DNA of 64,000 nucleotides from an uncultured Lachnospiraceae bacterium (GCA_905199445.1 CAJKGK010000007.1:39685-103684), one strand, 5' to 3'. Positions 42,795-51,011 are shown, numbered from the stretch's first letter. Numbers and translations: made by a program. The notes: a model not told the origin generated them from the sequence alone.

Positions 42795-43871
42795 TTGAAG
42801 CTTACAGGGAGAAGGCTTTTAAAGGGTTTGTGTGTGACCGCCATTACTTTTTGTATTTCATTATCTGTATCTGCCAAAATCTCTGTATGGGCAGCCTCTG
42901 ACGGGGGCTTTGCTCAGGAGGGGCAAGCGGACGGTTCTTTGGATGAGGGAAAGGAACTGATGGTCTGGGATATCGATGATGGAAGCATTTATATTACAGA
43001 GAATGGTTATTACACTGACGATGAGACAACCGAGATTTTGTATGACGGTGTCTATAAAATTACCGGGTCAGCAAAAAGTACGGCCGGTGTTCATGTACTG
43101 GGCGGTGAACACACAATTATATTGGATAATTTAATTGTGGATCAGAGACCCTACAAGGATTGCTGTCCCCTGTCTGTTTCGGGGACCTCGGCTGTCCGGC
43201 TGAATATTAACGGTATCTGTCGGCTGCTGGCCGGAAGCGGCAACAGCGGAATCGATGTCCGTGACAGTGCCAGTCTGAAGATGGCTGCCTATGGGGATGG
43301 TATGATCGATATCGAGGCTTATCCCGTTGTGAAACAGGCGTGTGTTTACGGCGGTGAGGCGATTGCTGTGTCAGAGGATGCCAGTGTTGAGTATCCCAGG
43401 ACATCTTTGGTGGATGATGTGGCTTATAGGGACAGCGGTTACGAAGGCTGTAATTTATCTGACCACGAAGCGGCTCTGAAAGATTTTATCTGCATGTTTG
43501 CCGGCAATGGTGTTGATGAACAATCGCCGGTTGCCGTTTATGACGGCCAGATTGAGCTGACGATTCGATATCGTATAGAAAATCACGTCCATGTTCCGGG
43601 GGCCGCCGCAGACTGCACCAGTGCTCAGTACTGTGTGGTGTGTGGGGCGCAGATTGCACCAATAGCCAGCCATGTTCCCGGGGATGAACCGGATTGTATT
43701 CAGGATCAGCACTGTCTTGTGTGCGGTCAGGTTCTTACGGAGGCTTACGGCCATCAGGGGATATGGATCGTGAGCGGATATTCTGAAGACGGTTCGGTTC
43801 GATATGAGCATATGACCTGTGAGATTTGCGGGGAAACACTGTATAGAGAGGTTTATACCGGGGAAAATTGA
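42795..43871 (+). CDS. Secreted protein with carbohydrate-binding-like domain and Cys-pair repeats
   Basis: 358 aa. The TTG at 42795 is chosen because GGAGGTGG lies 7 bases upstream; a GTG at 42780 precedes that site. It has an N-terminal signal peptide (K-L-T-G-R-R-L-L-K-G...S-V-S-A). Residues 45-200 are beta-repetitive (I-Y-I-T-E-N-G-Y-Y, V-Y-K-I-T-G, H-T-I-I-L-D-N-L) like Cthe_2159-type pectin/carbohydrate-binding beta-helices. The C-terminal 100 residues carry three C-x2-C units, two in near-identical modules (H-V-P-G...C...Q-C/Q-H-C-V-C-G / L-V-C-G). No sorting signal was seen. Function unknown. Confidence 0.75.
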   Translation: MKLTGRRLLKGLCVTAITFCISLSVSAKISVWAASDGGFAQEGQADGSLDEGKELMVWDIDDGSIYITENGYYTDDETTEILYDGVYKITGSAKSTAGVHVLGGEHTIILDNLIVDQRPYKDCCPLSVSGTSAVRLNINGICRLLAGSGNSGIDVRDSASLKMAAYGDGMIDIEAYPVVKQACVYGGEAIAVSEDASVEYPRTSLVDDVAYRDSGYEGCNLSDHEAALKDFICMFAGNGVDEQSPVAVYDGQIELTIRYRIENHVHVPGAAADCTSAQYCVVCGAQIAPIASHVPGDEPDCIQDQHCLVCGQVLTEAYGHQGIWIVSGYSEDGSVRYEHMTCEICGETLYREVYTGEN

Positions 43872-43874
43872 GAT

Positions 43875-43910
43875 GGAACTGTTGCCTGAAAACGGTGACA
43901 GTTCCAATTT
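43875..43910 (+). terminator. Hairpin after the secreted-protein gene
   Basis: GGAACTGT (43875-43882) and ACAGTTCC (43898-43905) pair perfectly, followed by AATTTT. A moderate terminator candidate. Confidence 0.5.
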
Positions 43911-44017
43911 TGTGGGCACACTCAGGGCGTATGCGTTTGATTTTAAGGATAAAGATCAAGCCCTTTTTCGGTGTCTTTACCGCCTCACTGTATTTTTAAA
44001 TGAAGGAGATTTCAGGA

Positions 44018-44686
44018 ATGGATATCAGTATATTTGATGTACTTGGACCGGTCATGATCGGCCCGTCCAGTTCACATACCGCAGGCGCGGCCCGGCTGGC
44101 CCGGATCGCAGCTCAGATTGCCGATAAGCCTTTTGGGCGTGTGACCTTTGGGCTTCATGGCTCTTTTGCCCGTACTTATAAGGGACATGGAACCGATCGT
44201 ACGCTGCTGGCCGGTGTGCTTGGGATTCATGAGGATGATGAACGGCTTTCCCAGTCTTTTGAGCTTGCCAAAAGCCGGGGAATTGCATGGGAATTTTATG
44301 AAAAAGAGCTGGATGGTGTTCATGAAAATTCCGTTTTGATTACTTTTTACTGCCTGGACGGCCAAATTCAGCAGGTGATCGGCTCCTCCATCGGCGGCGG
44401 TCAGATTGTGATTCGCCGGATTAATGATTTTGAAACCGAGTTTTGCGCTCAGGCCAGCACGCTTTTGATCAGTCATTATGATCGAAAGGGAATGATCAGT
44501 CTGATTTCCGGAATTTTATCCGAAGCGGATGTCAATATAGCGGTTATGAAGCTGAGCAGACGGTCTAAAGGTGATGTGGCCTTTTGTATGATTGAGACAG
44601 ATGACAGGATTGACAGGGCTGTTGTGGAAAAAATTGCCGGCTGTCAGGGTGTCATCCAGGTTCGGGCCGTTGACCGGCCGGAATGA
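44018..44686 (+). CDS. sdaAB: L-serine dehydratase, iron-sulfur-dependent, beta subunit
   Basis: 222 aa. The ATG at 44018 is selected since AAGGAG (44003-44008) lies 9 bases before it; an ATG at 44000 precedes that site. It begins with the diagnostic I-F-D-V-L-G-P-V-M-I-G-P-S-S-S-H-T-A-G-A and ends with an ACT domain (about 148-220). With the alpha subunit it deaminates L-serine to pyruvate and ammonia. The two genes are separated by 21 bases. Confidence 0.96.
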   Translation: MDISIFDVLGPVMIGPSSSHTAGAARLARIAAQIADKPFGRVTFGLHGSFARTYKGHGTDRTLLAGVLGIHEDDERLSQSFELAKSRGIAWEFYEKELDGVHENSVLITFYCLDGQIQQVIGSSIGGGQIVIRRINDFETEFCAQASTLLISHYDRKGMISLISGILSEADVNIAVMKLSRRSKGDVAFCMIETDDRIDRAVVEKIAGCQGVIQVRAVDRPE

Positions 44687-44707
44687 GCCAGGGAGGTGAA
44701 GATAAAT

Positions 44708-45577
44708 ATGTATAATTCAGTCAGTGACCTGTGCAGACAGGCTGATGAACGGCAGACTGGCATCTGGGAAATTGTTCTGGAAAATGAAATGCAATATTTT
44801 GAGAAGACAGAGGAAGAAATATATGCTCAGCTGGAAGCAAGATTAAAGGTTATGGAGGCATCGGCTGAAAGGGCACTTTGTGAGCCGCATGAAACCGTCG
44901 GTAATCTGATTCGGGGTTGCGCCTCAACACAGTATAAATATACCGTAGAAAAAGGGGGAATCTGTGGCCCCTTTATGAACGAAGCCATGGCACTGGCTCT
45001 GTCCTGCTGTGAGATCAATGCAGCTATGGGGAAAATTTGTGCTGCCCCGACCGCGGGTTCCTGCGGTATTCTTCCTGCAGTTCTGATTTCTGTGAAGAAA
45101 AAATATGATCTGGATTCGAAAACCGTGTATAAAGGCATGCTGACTGCATCGGGGATTGGTGCGGTTGTGATGAAAAATGCCACGGTTGCCGGTGCAGAAG
45201 GGGGATGTCAGGCAGAATGTGGTGTGGCAGCGGCTATGGCTGCGGGAGCAGCGGTATGTATGTGTGGAGGAACCAACGAGATGATTGCCAATGCCTGTGG
45301 ATTTTCGCTGATGAATGCCATGGGTCTTGTGTGTGATCCGGTGGCCGGTCTTGTACAGCTGCCATGTGCCATGCGCAATGCTTCTCAGACTGTGAATGCC
45401 CTGACCAGCGCCGATGTGGCTTTGTCTGGTGCACCCTGCCTGATCCCTGCGGATGAGGTTATTGAGGCTATGTACAGAGTTGGTAAAGCCCTGCCTTCGG
45501 CCCTTAAAGAAACTGCAGAAGGGGGATTGGCAGCGACACCGTCCGCTCAAAAGATCAGCCGGGAAATTTTTGGTTAA
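44708..45577 (+). CDS. sdaAA: L-serine dehydratase, iron-sulfur-dependent, alpha subunit
   Basis: 289 aa from the ATG after AGGGAGGTGA; a GTG at 44696 lies inside that site. It carries the [4Fe-4S] cluster: T-A-G-S-C-G-I-L-P near 118, C-G-G-T-N-E-M and G-L-V-C-D-P-V-A-G-L-V-Q-L-P-C supply Cys ligands. Catalyses serine to pyruvate in the cytoplasm and is oxygen-sensitive, in keeping with an anaerobe. A strong terminator follows. Confidence 0.96.
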   Translation: MYNSVSDLCRQADERQTGIWEIVLENEMQYFEKTEEEIYAQLEARLKVMEASAERALCEPHETVGNLIRGCASTQYKYTVEKGGICGPFMNEAMALALSCCEINAAMGKICAAPTAGSCGILPAVLISVKKKYDLDSKTVYKGMLTASGIGAVVMKNATVAGAEGGCQAECGVAAAMAAGAAVCMCGGTNEMIANACGFSLMNAMGLVCDPVAGLVQLPCAMRNASQTVNALTSADVALSGAPCLIPADEVIEAMYRVGKALPSALKETAEGGLAATPSAQKISREIFG

Positions 45578-45583
45578 AAATCG

Positions 45584-45633
45584 AATGCCTTTTTAGACCA
45601 CATGAATGTTGGTGGTTTAAAAAGGCATTTTTG
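45584..45633. terminator. Strong terminator between sdaAA and the HxlR gene
   Basis: ATGCCTTTTTAGACCAC pairs with GTGGTTTAAAAAGGCAT with one mismatch, loop of about 9 bases, TTTTT after. Symmetric enough to serve the convergent HxlR gene too. Confidence 0.85.
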
Positions 45634-45635
45634 TG

Positions 45636-46079
45636 CTATTTTTTACGATCTTTTAAATCTGTGGGCACAAAGCCGTTGGCATCCATAATATCTCCCAGCT
45701 CGTCCATATAGCGTTTGTCCTGATGGACAACAAATGCATCGGGATCAATAGGCACATGGCGTTCGTGCATGCGTTTAATACTCCATATATAAATCAGATC
45801 CAGTGCCGGAATCAGTTCCTCGCCAATAGGTGTCAGGACGTACTCGACTTTTAACGGCATGACCTGGTACTGGATGCGGCGGACCAGTCCGTCCCGTTCC
45901 AGCTCTTTAAGCTGCTGGCTGAGTACTTTTTCGCTGATGGGCAGTGTTTTTTTTGTCTCATTGAATCGAATACAGCCATAAGTATGAATATGATGAAGAA
46001 TGGTTGTTTTCCATTTTCCGGATATACAACGCATTCCGTATAAGTAGGGATTAATATATTCCACCGTTAAAACCTCCAC
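45636..46079 (-). CDS. HxlR family transcriptional regulator
   Basis: 147 aa. Winged helix typical of HxlR: N-terminal Cys in M-R-C-I-S-G-K-W-K-T, then I-L-H-H-I and S-E-K-V-L-S-Q-Q-L-K-E-L-E-R-D-G-L-V. The N-terminal Cys is where redox- or aldehyde-sensing HxlR proteins are modified. It is divergent from the cupin-BKACE-2 operon, so it is the best candidate regulator of that operon. The C-terminus extends some 40 residues beyond the minimal family. Confidence 0.9.
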   Translation of the reverse strand: MEVLTVEYINPYLYGMRCISGKWKTTILHHIHTYGCIRFNETKKTLPISEKVLSQQLKELERDGLVRRIQYQVMPLKVEYVLTPIGEELIPALDLIYIWSIKRMHERHVPIDPDAFVVHQDKRYMDELGDIMDANGFVPTDLKDRKK

Positions 46080-46122
46080 AATTTTATTTCAGCAGGCAGT
46101 ACGCCCGGGTATTTCTCCTGAC

Positions 46123-46152
46123 TCTGGTATCATCATTTCTGGTATCATCATT
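46123..46152. repeat. Perfect 15-base tandem repeat upstream of the HxlR gene
   Basis: TCTGGTATCATCATT occurs twice in direct tandem, 44 bases before the HxlR start. It may be an operator pair or part of the leader. Confidence 0.75.
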
Positions 46153-46282
46153 ATATAATAAATAACTCTAAAATAAAAGTAAAATAAAAATGAAAACATT
46201 TGTTATATTCGGATTTTTGTCAGTGTTTATCAGGGGTTTTGCGGGGTAACTGAATGGTAACCACCTAACTGGATTGTAATTA

Positions 46283-46311
46283 TTGCATAAAATATGGGTT
46301 CGTTGTATAAT
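46283..46311 (+). promoter_or_regulatory. Promoter of the cupin-BKACE-2 operon
   Basis: TTGCAT and a perfect TATAAT with a 17-base spacer. It gives a leader of about 120 bases before the cupin gene. Confidence 0.7.
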
Positions 46312-46326
46312 GAAAACACGTTGATT

Positions 46327-46355
46327 GTATATGTTATTTTTATAACAACTATACT
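46327..46355. promoter_or_regulatory. Interrupted palindrome in the BKACE-2 operon leader
   Basis: GTATATGTTAT and ATAACAACTATAC are near-complementary around TTTT. It lies just after the presumed start of transcription, a good place for a repressor such as the divergent HxlR protein. Confidence 0.45.
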
Positions 46356-46438
46356 TGATGTATAAAATGCATTAAAAACATGCATAAACTATGGAATAAT
46401 TATAAAATTTGCTTAAATAAAGAAAAGGGGTAATTACA

Positions 46439-46786
46439 ATGGTTAAGAGAACACTTGCGGATTTATCAACGTACAATGCAGTTGGACATCACGGATGCAC
46501 ATGCATGCGTTATCATGGAAAGGATGAGACCGGCGCTTCCAAATTCTGGATCGGTATGAGTGAATTTTTACCTGGCGGCGGCGCTGATTACGCTTACGAA
46601 GATAACCCACTGGAAAAAGTATATTATGTACTTGAAGGTGAGATGACAGTAACAGATAAAGACGGCAACGAATATGTGATTCATAAAGATGAATCCATTT
46701 CCTTCCCTCCAAACGAAGGCCGTTATCTTGAAAACAAGAGCAATCTGCCTGCAAGAATGCTTGTCATTATTAACTATCCGGACTGA
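46439..46786 (+). CDS. Small cupin-domain protein
   Basis: 115 aa single cupin. The core strand pair V-Y-Y-V-L-E-G-E-M-T-V-T-D and I-S-F-P-P-N-E-G-R-Y are clear. The classic G-x5-H-x-H first motif is not evident, so metal binding is uncertain. It starts the operon that leads to BKACE-2. Cupins in such operons are often isomerases, decarboxylases or small-molecule sensors. No reaction is assigned. Confidence 0.82.
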   Translation: MVKRTLADLSTYNAVGHHGCTCMRYHGKDETGASKFWIGMSEFLPGGGADYAYEDNPLEKVYYVLEGEMTVTDKDGNEYVIHKDESISFPPNEGRYLENKSNLPARMLVIINYPD

Positions 46787-46856
46787 TCGTTTGTATAAAT
46801 TATCTGTACATAAATTGTCACATTGAGGATTGGTACTTGAAGGAGGATTATTAAAA

Positions 46857-47651
46857 ATGGTTCCAGTAAGTAAAGAATTTGTAAATCGTATGTTTTCTGT
46901 AGAAGGAAAAGTCGCACTTGTAACAGGTGCTACAGGTGCTCTGGGAAAGGTTCTTGCAAAAGCTTATGGCTATGCAGGCGCCAAAGTTGTAATGACAGGA
47001 CGCAGTGAAGGCAAACTTAAAGCACTTGAAGATGAATTTAAGGCTGAAGGCATTGACTGTGCTTATTTTGTAGCGGATCCTGCAAAAGAAGAAGATGTGG
47101 ATGCGCTGATTAAAGCTGCTGTTGAAAAATACGGGGAAATTAATATTCTGGCAGTTTGCCATGGCTACAACAAACCTCAGAACATTCTTGAACAGTCTGT
47201 TGCTGACTGGCAGTACATTATGGATGCTGACTGTAAGTCCGTTTACATTGTGTGCAAATATGTTGCTCAGCAGATGGTTGCTCAGGGCAAAGGCGGAAAG
47301 ATGGTTGTTGTTACATCTCAGCGCTCCAAACGTGGTATGGCCGGCTACACAGGCTACTGTACATCCAAGGGCGGTGCAGACCTTATGGTATCAAGCATGG
47401 CCTGTGATCTTACAGCAAAATACGGTATCAATGTAAACTCCATCTGCCCGACTGTATTCCGCAGCGAGCTGACAGAGTGGATGTTTGATCCGGAATCAGA
47501 AGTTTACAAAAACTTCCTTAAACGTGAACCAATCGGCCGTCTGGCTGAACCGGATGATTTCGTAGGATTCGCATTATTCCTTTCCTCTGAAGCTTCCAAA
47601 TATATGACTGGCGGAAACTATGACTGCAGCGGCGGTTATCTGACCTGCTAA
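46857..47651 (+). CDS. Short-chain dehydrogenase/reductase
   Basis: 264 aa from the ATG after AAGGAGG. Rossmann motif T-G-A-T-G-A-L-G (about 19-26), catalytic Ser in V-V-V-T-S-Q-R-S and Tyr-Lys in Y-T-G-Y-C-T-S-K-G-G (about 163-167). C-terminal Y-M-T-G-G-N-Y-D-C-S-G-G-Y matches classical SDRs. Arg in M-T-G-R-S hints at NADP. It interconverts an alcohol and ketone, presumably on the pathway to the beta-keto acid used by BKACE-2. Confidence 0.92.
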   Translation: MVPVSKEFVNRMFSVEGKVALVTGATGALGKVLAKAYGYAGAKVVMTGRSEGKLKALEDEFKAEGIDCAYFVADPAKEEDVDALIKAAVEKYGEINILAVCHGYNKPQNILEQSVADWQYIMDADCKSVYIVCKYVAQQMVAQGKGGKMVVVTSQRSKRGMAGYTGYCTSKGGADLMVSSMACDLTAKYGINVNSICPTVFRSELTEWMFDPESEVYKNFLKREPIGRLAEPDDFVGFALFLSSEASKYMTGGNYDCSGGYLTC

Positions 47652-47667
47652 AACACAATGATTAAAT

Positions 47668-47714
47668 ACAGATGGCGGGGCTGGATACAAAAGGTATGTG
47701 TCCCTGCCATCTGT
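47668..47714 (+). other. Intercistronic hairpin between SDR and dehydrogenase genes
   Basis: ACAGATGGC-G-GGG pairs with CCC-T-GCCATCTGT around about 20 bases, no T-run. It belongs to a series of spacers in this operon that each hold a hairpin. Confidence 0.55.
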
Positions 47715-47797
47715 TGCGGCATCTGCCAGGAACGATAGATATTTGTCAAAATCTGGAGAAGATTACCAAAATCCAGAGAAGATTAAGGAGAATAAAA

Positions 47798-48745
47798 ATG
47801 AGCGAAATTAACAGATTTCTCGTGTGCGGCGGCGGTATGATGGGCAGCGCAATTGCCCAAATCCTTGCGGCTATGGACGGCGCTCAGGTGACAGTATACG
47901 ATGTATTCCCTGTGGATATTGAAGCCAAAGTCCGCAACAATATGAAGCTGCTTGTTGAAAAAGGTATTGTTACAGAACAGGAAGTTGATTCAATCGTATC
48001 TAAAATCAGCTTTACACAGGATATGCACAGTGAAGGCGTAAAAAATGCTCAGCTTGTTATTGAGTGTGTGCTTGAAGATATGGAAATGAAACAGAACCTG
48101 TTTGCCCAGCTTGAAGAAATTGTTTCTGAGCAGACAATTTTCTGTACAAATACTTCTGTCATGAGTCCTACGGAAATTTCCGCAAAATGTAAACATAAAG
48201 AAAGACTGTGCGGTACCCATTTCTGGAACCCGGCTTTTCTTATTCCGCTTGTTGAGGTCGTTAAAACACCGGCAACAACAGATGCAGTGGCTGATACAGT
48301 CATGAATATTCTTACAAAGGCTGGCAAAAAGCCGGTTCTGTGTAAAAAAGATGTTCCGGGATTTATTGCCAACAGAATGCAGCATGCATTATGGCGTGAA
48401 GCCATTTCCATTGTTGAAAACGGCATCGCAGACGCAAAAACAGTGGATGATGCATGTAAATACAGCTTTGGCTTAAGACTTCCGTATTTGCCACCGCTGG
48501 TGAATTCAGATATGGTCAGCACACAGCTTACATATAATATTCACAGCTATGTTTTAAAAGATCTGGAAGATCGGCACGATGCCTCACCGCTGCTGAAACA
48601 GATGCTGGATGAAGGTAAAAACGGCTTCCGTGCAGAGGCAAAAGACGGTGTTCATGAAGGCTTTATGAAGTATACGGATGAAGAAATTGCCGAAATTAAT
48701 GCAGGTCTTAATGAATATCTGATTAAAATGCTTTACGGCAAATAA
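47798..48745 (+). CDS. 3-hydroxyacyl-CoA dehydrogenase family protein (beta-hydroxy acid dehydrogenase-like)
   Basis: 315 aa from the ATG after AAGGAG; longer upstream frames lack a site. N-terminal NAD-binding G-G-G-M-M-G (about 10-15), the catalytic His region H-F-W-N-P (instead of the H-F-F-N-P seen in Hbd at 52062), and an extended C-terminal domain with R-E-A-I-S-I-V-E-N-G-I. Members of this branch, which includes L-carnitine dehydrogenases, oxidise free beta-hydroxy acids and are known to feed BKACE enzymes. That makes it the best candidate for producing the beta-keto acid for BKACE-2; this role is inferred. Confidence 0.88.
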   Translation: MSEINRFLVCGGGMMGSAIAQILAAMDGAQVTVYDVFPVDIEAKVRNNMKLLVEKGIVTEQEVDSIVSKISFTQDMHSEGVKNAQLVIECVLEDMEMKQNLFAQLEEIVSEQTIFCTNTSVMSPTEISAKCKHKERLCGTHFWNPAFLIPLVEVVKTPATTDAVADTVMNILTKAGKKPVLCKKDVPGFIANRMQHALWREAISIVENGIADAKTVDDACKYSFGLRLPYLPPLVNSDMVSTQLTYNIHSYVLKDLEDRHDASPLLKQMLDEGKNGFRAEAKDGVHEGFMKYTDEEIAEINAGLNEYLIKMLYGK

Positions 48746-48777
48746 TTTGCAGTAAATATATAAAATTGATGTTAAGG

Positions 48778-48800
48778 TCAAAAGGCCGTTGGCCTTTTGA
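48778..48800 (+). other. Intercistronic hairpin before cyclase gene
   Basis: A perfect 10-bp stem TCAAAAGGCC / GGCCTTTTGA with a GTT loop, no T-run. Confidence 0.6.
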
Positions 48801-48847
48801 TCCTGGTATCTAAAATTAACTGAAATATAAAATGGAGGACATTTAAA

Positions 48848-49804
48848 ATGGGTAAAAAAGTATTTGTTGATTTAACACATCCTTTCAGTGCTGAAATTCC
48901 ACGTTGGCCATATTTTGATAAACCAGTGATTGACAGTAAGCATACAATGGCAAAAGGCGGCGTTTTAACACAGTATATCGGCTGCACAATGCATACAGGT
49001 ACACATTGTGATGCTCCGCGCCATGTGATGGAAAAAGAATTTGACGGCAAGAGAGCGCGTTACACACACGAAATGCCGATCGATGCTTATACAGGCGATG
49101 CGGTTTGCCTTGACATTCAGGTGGAACGCTGGGGACTGATCACAGGCAAACATCTGGATGATGCCTGCAGACGTGCCGGAATTGATCCGGATTCAGGTGA
49201 ACTGGAAGGCATGGTTGTATGTCTTGATACAGGAATGCATCTTAAATTTGACGATTCCAAAGAATATTATCATTATTCCTGCGGTACTGGTGTAGAAGCC
49301 GGACAGTGGTTTGTTGATCACAAAGTAAAATGTGTTGCTATGGATATGCAGGCGCTTGACCATCCGCTGCACACAGCAATGGGCAACAACGGTATGACAA
49401 GAATGAATCTTCTTGGTGCATCCGGCAGACCAATCACAGAAGAATATAAAGAACAGTTTGGCGAAGAAGCTTATGCTGAATTTGATAAAGAAGAATATAT
49501 CCGAATTCACGGCAAAGAAGCTTATGATAAGAAATTCGGTGCTCTTGAAGCAATCGGATGCTGGGGAACATGGGAACCATGTCATAAGACAATGCTGGGA
49601 CACGGCATTGTAGGCGTGGAAAACCTTGGCGGTGACCTGGAAAAGGTTAAAGGCAAACGTTTCAGATTCTACTGCTTCCCATTAAGATGGTACATGGGAG
49701 ACGGCTCCATGGCCCGTTGCGTTGCAGAAATCGACGAAGATGATTTAAATGATGTTCCGGACAGAACATATCTTTACTGTGGTACAGGCGTTCAGAACAG
49801 ATAA
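48848..49804 (+). CDS. Cyclase-family metal hydrolase (kynurenine-formamidase-like)
   Basis: 318 aa, longer than bacterial kynurenine formamidase (about 210). The family metal motif H-T-G-T-H-C-D-A-P-R-H (about residues 49-59) is intact, and a later H-P-L-H follows. The fold hydrolyses amides, esters or lactones such as formylkynurenine, isatin or polyketide rings. Here it could open a ring or amide to release the hydroxy acid that the two dehydrogenases and BKACE-2 process. AGGAGG-like site GGAGGAC before the ATG. Confidence 0.88.
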   Translation: MGKKVFVDLTHPFSAEIPRWPYFDKPVIDSKHTMAKGGVLTQYIGCTMHTGTHCDAPRHVMEKEFDGKRARYTHEMPIDAYTGDAVCLDIQVERWGLITGKHLDDACRRAGIDPDSGELEGMVVCLDTGMHLKFDDSKEYYHYSCGTGVEAGQWFVDHKVKCVAMDMQALDHPLHTAMGNNGMTRMNLLGASGRPITEEYKEQFGEEAYAEFDKEEYIRIHGKEAYDKKFGALEAIGCWGTWEPCHKTMLGHGIVGVENLGGDLEKVKGKRFRFYCFPLRWYMGDGSMARCVAEIDEDDLNDVPDRTYLYCGTGVQNR

Positions 49805-49834
49805 GTAAGAATACATAATAAATAAAGACGGGAA

Positions 49835-49878
49835 GGGTGTTGCAGATGTGCCAGGTGCTGTATTTTGCAGCACCCTTT
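49835..49878 (+). other. Intercistronic hairpin before BKACE-2
   Basis: AAGGGTG pairs with CACCCTT, with an inner TGC/GCA pairing, followed by TT only. It probably attenuates or protects rather than ends the transcript. Confidence 0.5.
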
Positions 49879-49928
49879 TGTCCGATCATCTTTTTTCACT
49901 TTTTTACAGATTAGGAGAGATGTCAATC

Positions 49929-50780
49929 ATGGAAAATAAAGCTTTAAAGAATAAAACAATTATTACCATCGCACCTACAGGTGCATGGCCAAAGAAGGAA
50001 AACAACCCTGCAGTTCCTATGACACCGGAAGAAATCGCCGAAGACGTTTATGCATGCTGGAAGGCCGGTGCTGCTGTTGCACATCTGCATATGCGTGATG
50101 ATGAAGGCAATGGAACAATGGATAAGGAAAAATTCAAGAAAACTGTTGAATTAATCCGCGCCCATAAGGACTGCGATATTGTTCTTAACCTGACAACATC
50201 CGGAGATCTTCATGCAACAGATGAAACCCGTCAGGCTCATTTAAGAGAGATCAAACCGGAAATGGCTTCCTATGACTGTGGTTCCATGAACTGGTTAAAC
50301 AGCGGGTTGTTCCTGAATACACCGGCCTTCCTGGAAGAACTGGGTGCGACAATGCAGGAATACAATGTAAAACCTGAAATCGAAGCCTTTGATCCTGGTA
50401 TGATTGCCAATGCAGCTTACTATGTAAAGAAAGGTGTATTAAAAACACCCCTTCATTTCCAGTTCTGCATGGGATGTGCCAACGGTATCCCGGGTTCTGT
50501 TAAAAACCTGGTATTTATGAAGGAAACCATGGATCAGCTTTGCCCGGGGTCCACATGGTCCTGCTTTGGTGTCGGCCACAGCGCTATGGAAATCATGTAT
50601 GCGGCCATCGCCATGGGCGGTCATATCCGTGTAGGTATGGAAGATAACGTTATGTTTGCCAAAGGTCAGCTGGCAGAAAGTAATGTTCAGTTTGTTGAAA
50701 GAGCTAAAAATGCCATTGAGCTGTTTGGCAGACAGGCTGCCACACCGGACGAAGCCCGTCAGATCCTTGGCCTTAAATAA
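49929..50780 (+). CDS. Beta-keto acid cleavage enzyme (BKACE/DUF849), copy 2
   Basis: 283 aa from the ATG 10 bases after AGGAGA; an ATG at 49920 nearly touches that site. Zn ligands H52-x-H54 in A-H-L-H-M-R and Glu238 in H-I-R-V-G-M-E-D-N, with Arg234 and Asp239, match characterised BKACE. It shares N-P-A-V-P...T-P-E-E-I-A-x-D-x-Y-x-C-W with copy 1, so the two are close paralogues and may use similar substrates. It converts a beta-keto acid plus acetyl-CoA to acetoacetate plus acyl-CoA. The butyrate operon follows 440 bases downstream. Confidence 0.93.
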   Translation: MENKALKNKTIITIAPTGAWPKKENNPAVPMTPEEIAEDVYACWKAGAAVAHLHMRDDEGNGTMDKEKFKKTVELIRAHKDCDIVLNLTTSGDLHATDETRQAHLREIKPEMASYDCGSMNWLNSGLFLNTPAFLEELGATMQEYNVKPEIEAFDPGMIANAAYYVKKGVLKTPLHFQFCMGCANGIPGSVKNLVFMKETMDQLCPGSTWSCFGVGHSAMEIMYAAIAMGGHIRVGMEDNVMFAKGQLAESNVQFVERAKNAIELFGRQAATPDEARQILGLK

Positions 50781-50794
50781 TATGGAGGCCTGAA

Positions 50795-50983
50795 ATGAGC
50801 TGGGGTGCACTGTATTTTTATTACAAATGCCCGGACTGCGGGAAACTTTTCAAGTATGCCACGGATCTGATTGCGGAGTTTGGAGATGCGTTCGGACACT
50901 GTCCGGACTGTGGAACTATGGGAGATTTCCTGAAGGAAGGGGCACGGACCATCGACGACCTTTTATATGAAGAAGTTGAGTAG
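50795..50983 (+). CDS. Small double-CxxC zinc-ribbon-like protein
   Basis: 62 aa, 14 bases after BKACE-2 and with GGAGG upstream, so it is part of that operon. Two C-P-D-C-G units (about residues 12-16 and 36-41) are separated by 20 residues, enough to bind one Zn. The acidic C-terminus reads D-D-L-L-Y-E-E. Codons and ribosome site support a real gene. It may be a small partner of BKACE-2 or of a CoA enzyme; no family is recognised and no function is proposed. Confidence 0.85.
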   Translation: MSWGALYFYYKCPDCGKLFKYATDLIAEFGDAFGHCPDCGTMGDFLKEGARTIDDLLYEEVE

Positions 50984-51011
50984 CTTCAAAAAATAGGCCG
51001 ACGGAATATAA

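Larger units (their letters stand above)
46080..46438. other. Divergent control region of HxlR gene and BKACE-2 operon
   Basis: 359 bases with no credible gene. Contains a perfect 15-base tandem repeat (46123-46152), the operon promoter (46283-46311), an interrupted palindrome (46327-46355), two ATGCAT hexamers (46367-46385) and the ribosome site AAGGGG before the cupin ATG. Confidence 0.75.

Noticed and set aside
43455..43919. Long open frames opposite the secreted-protein and serine dehydratase genes
   Set aside because: Antisense shadows of clearly coding genes without ribosome sites or recognisable domains.
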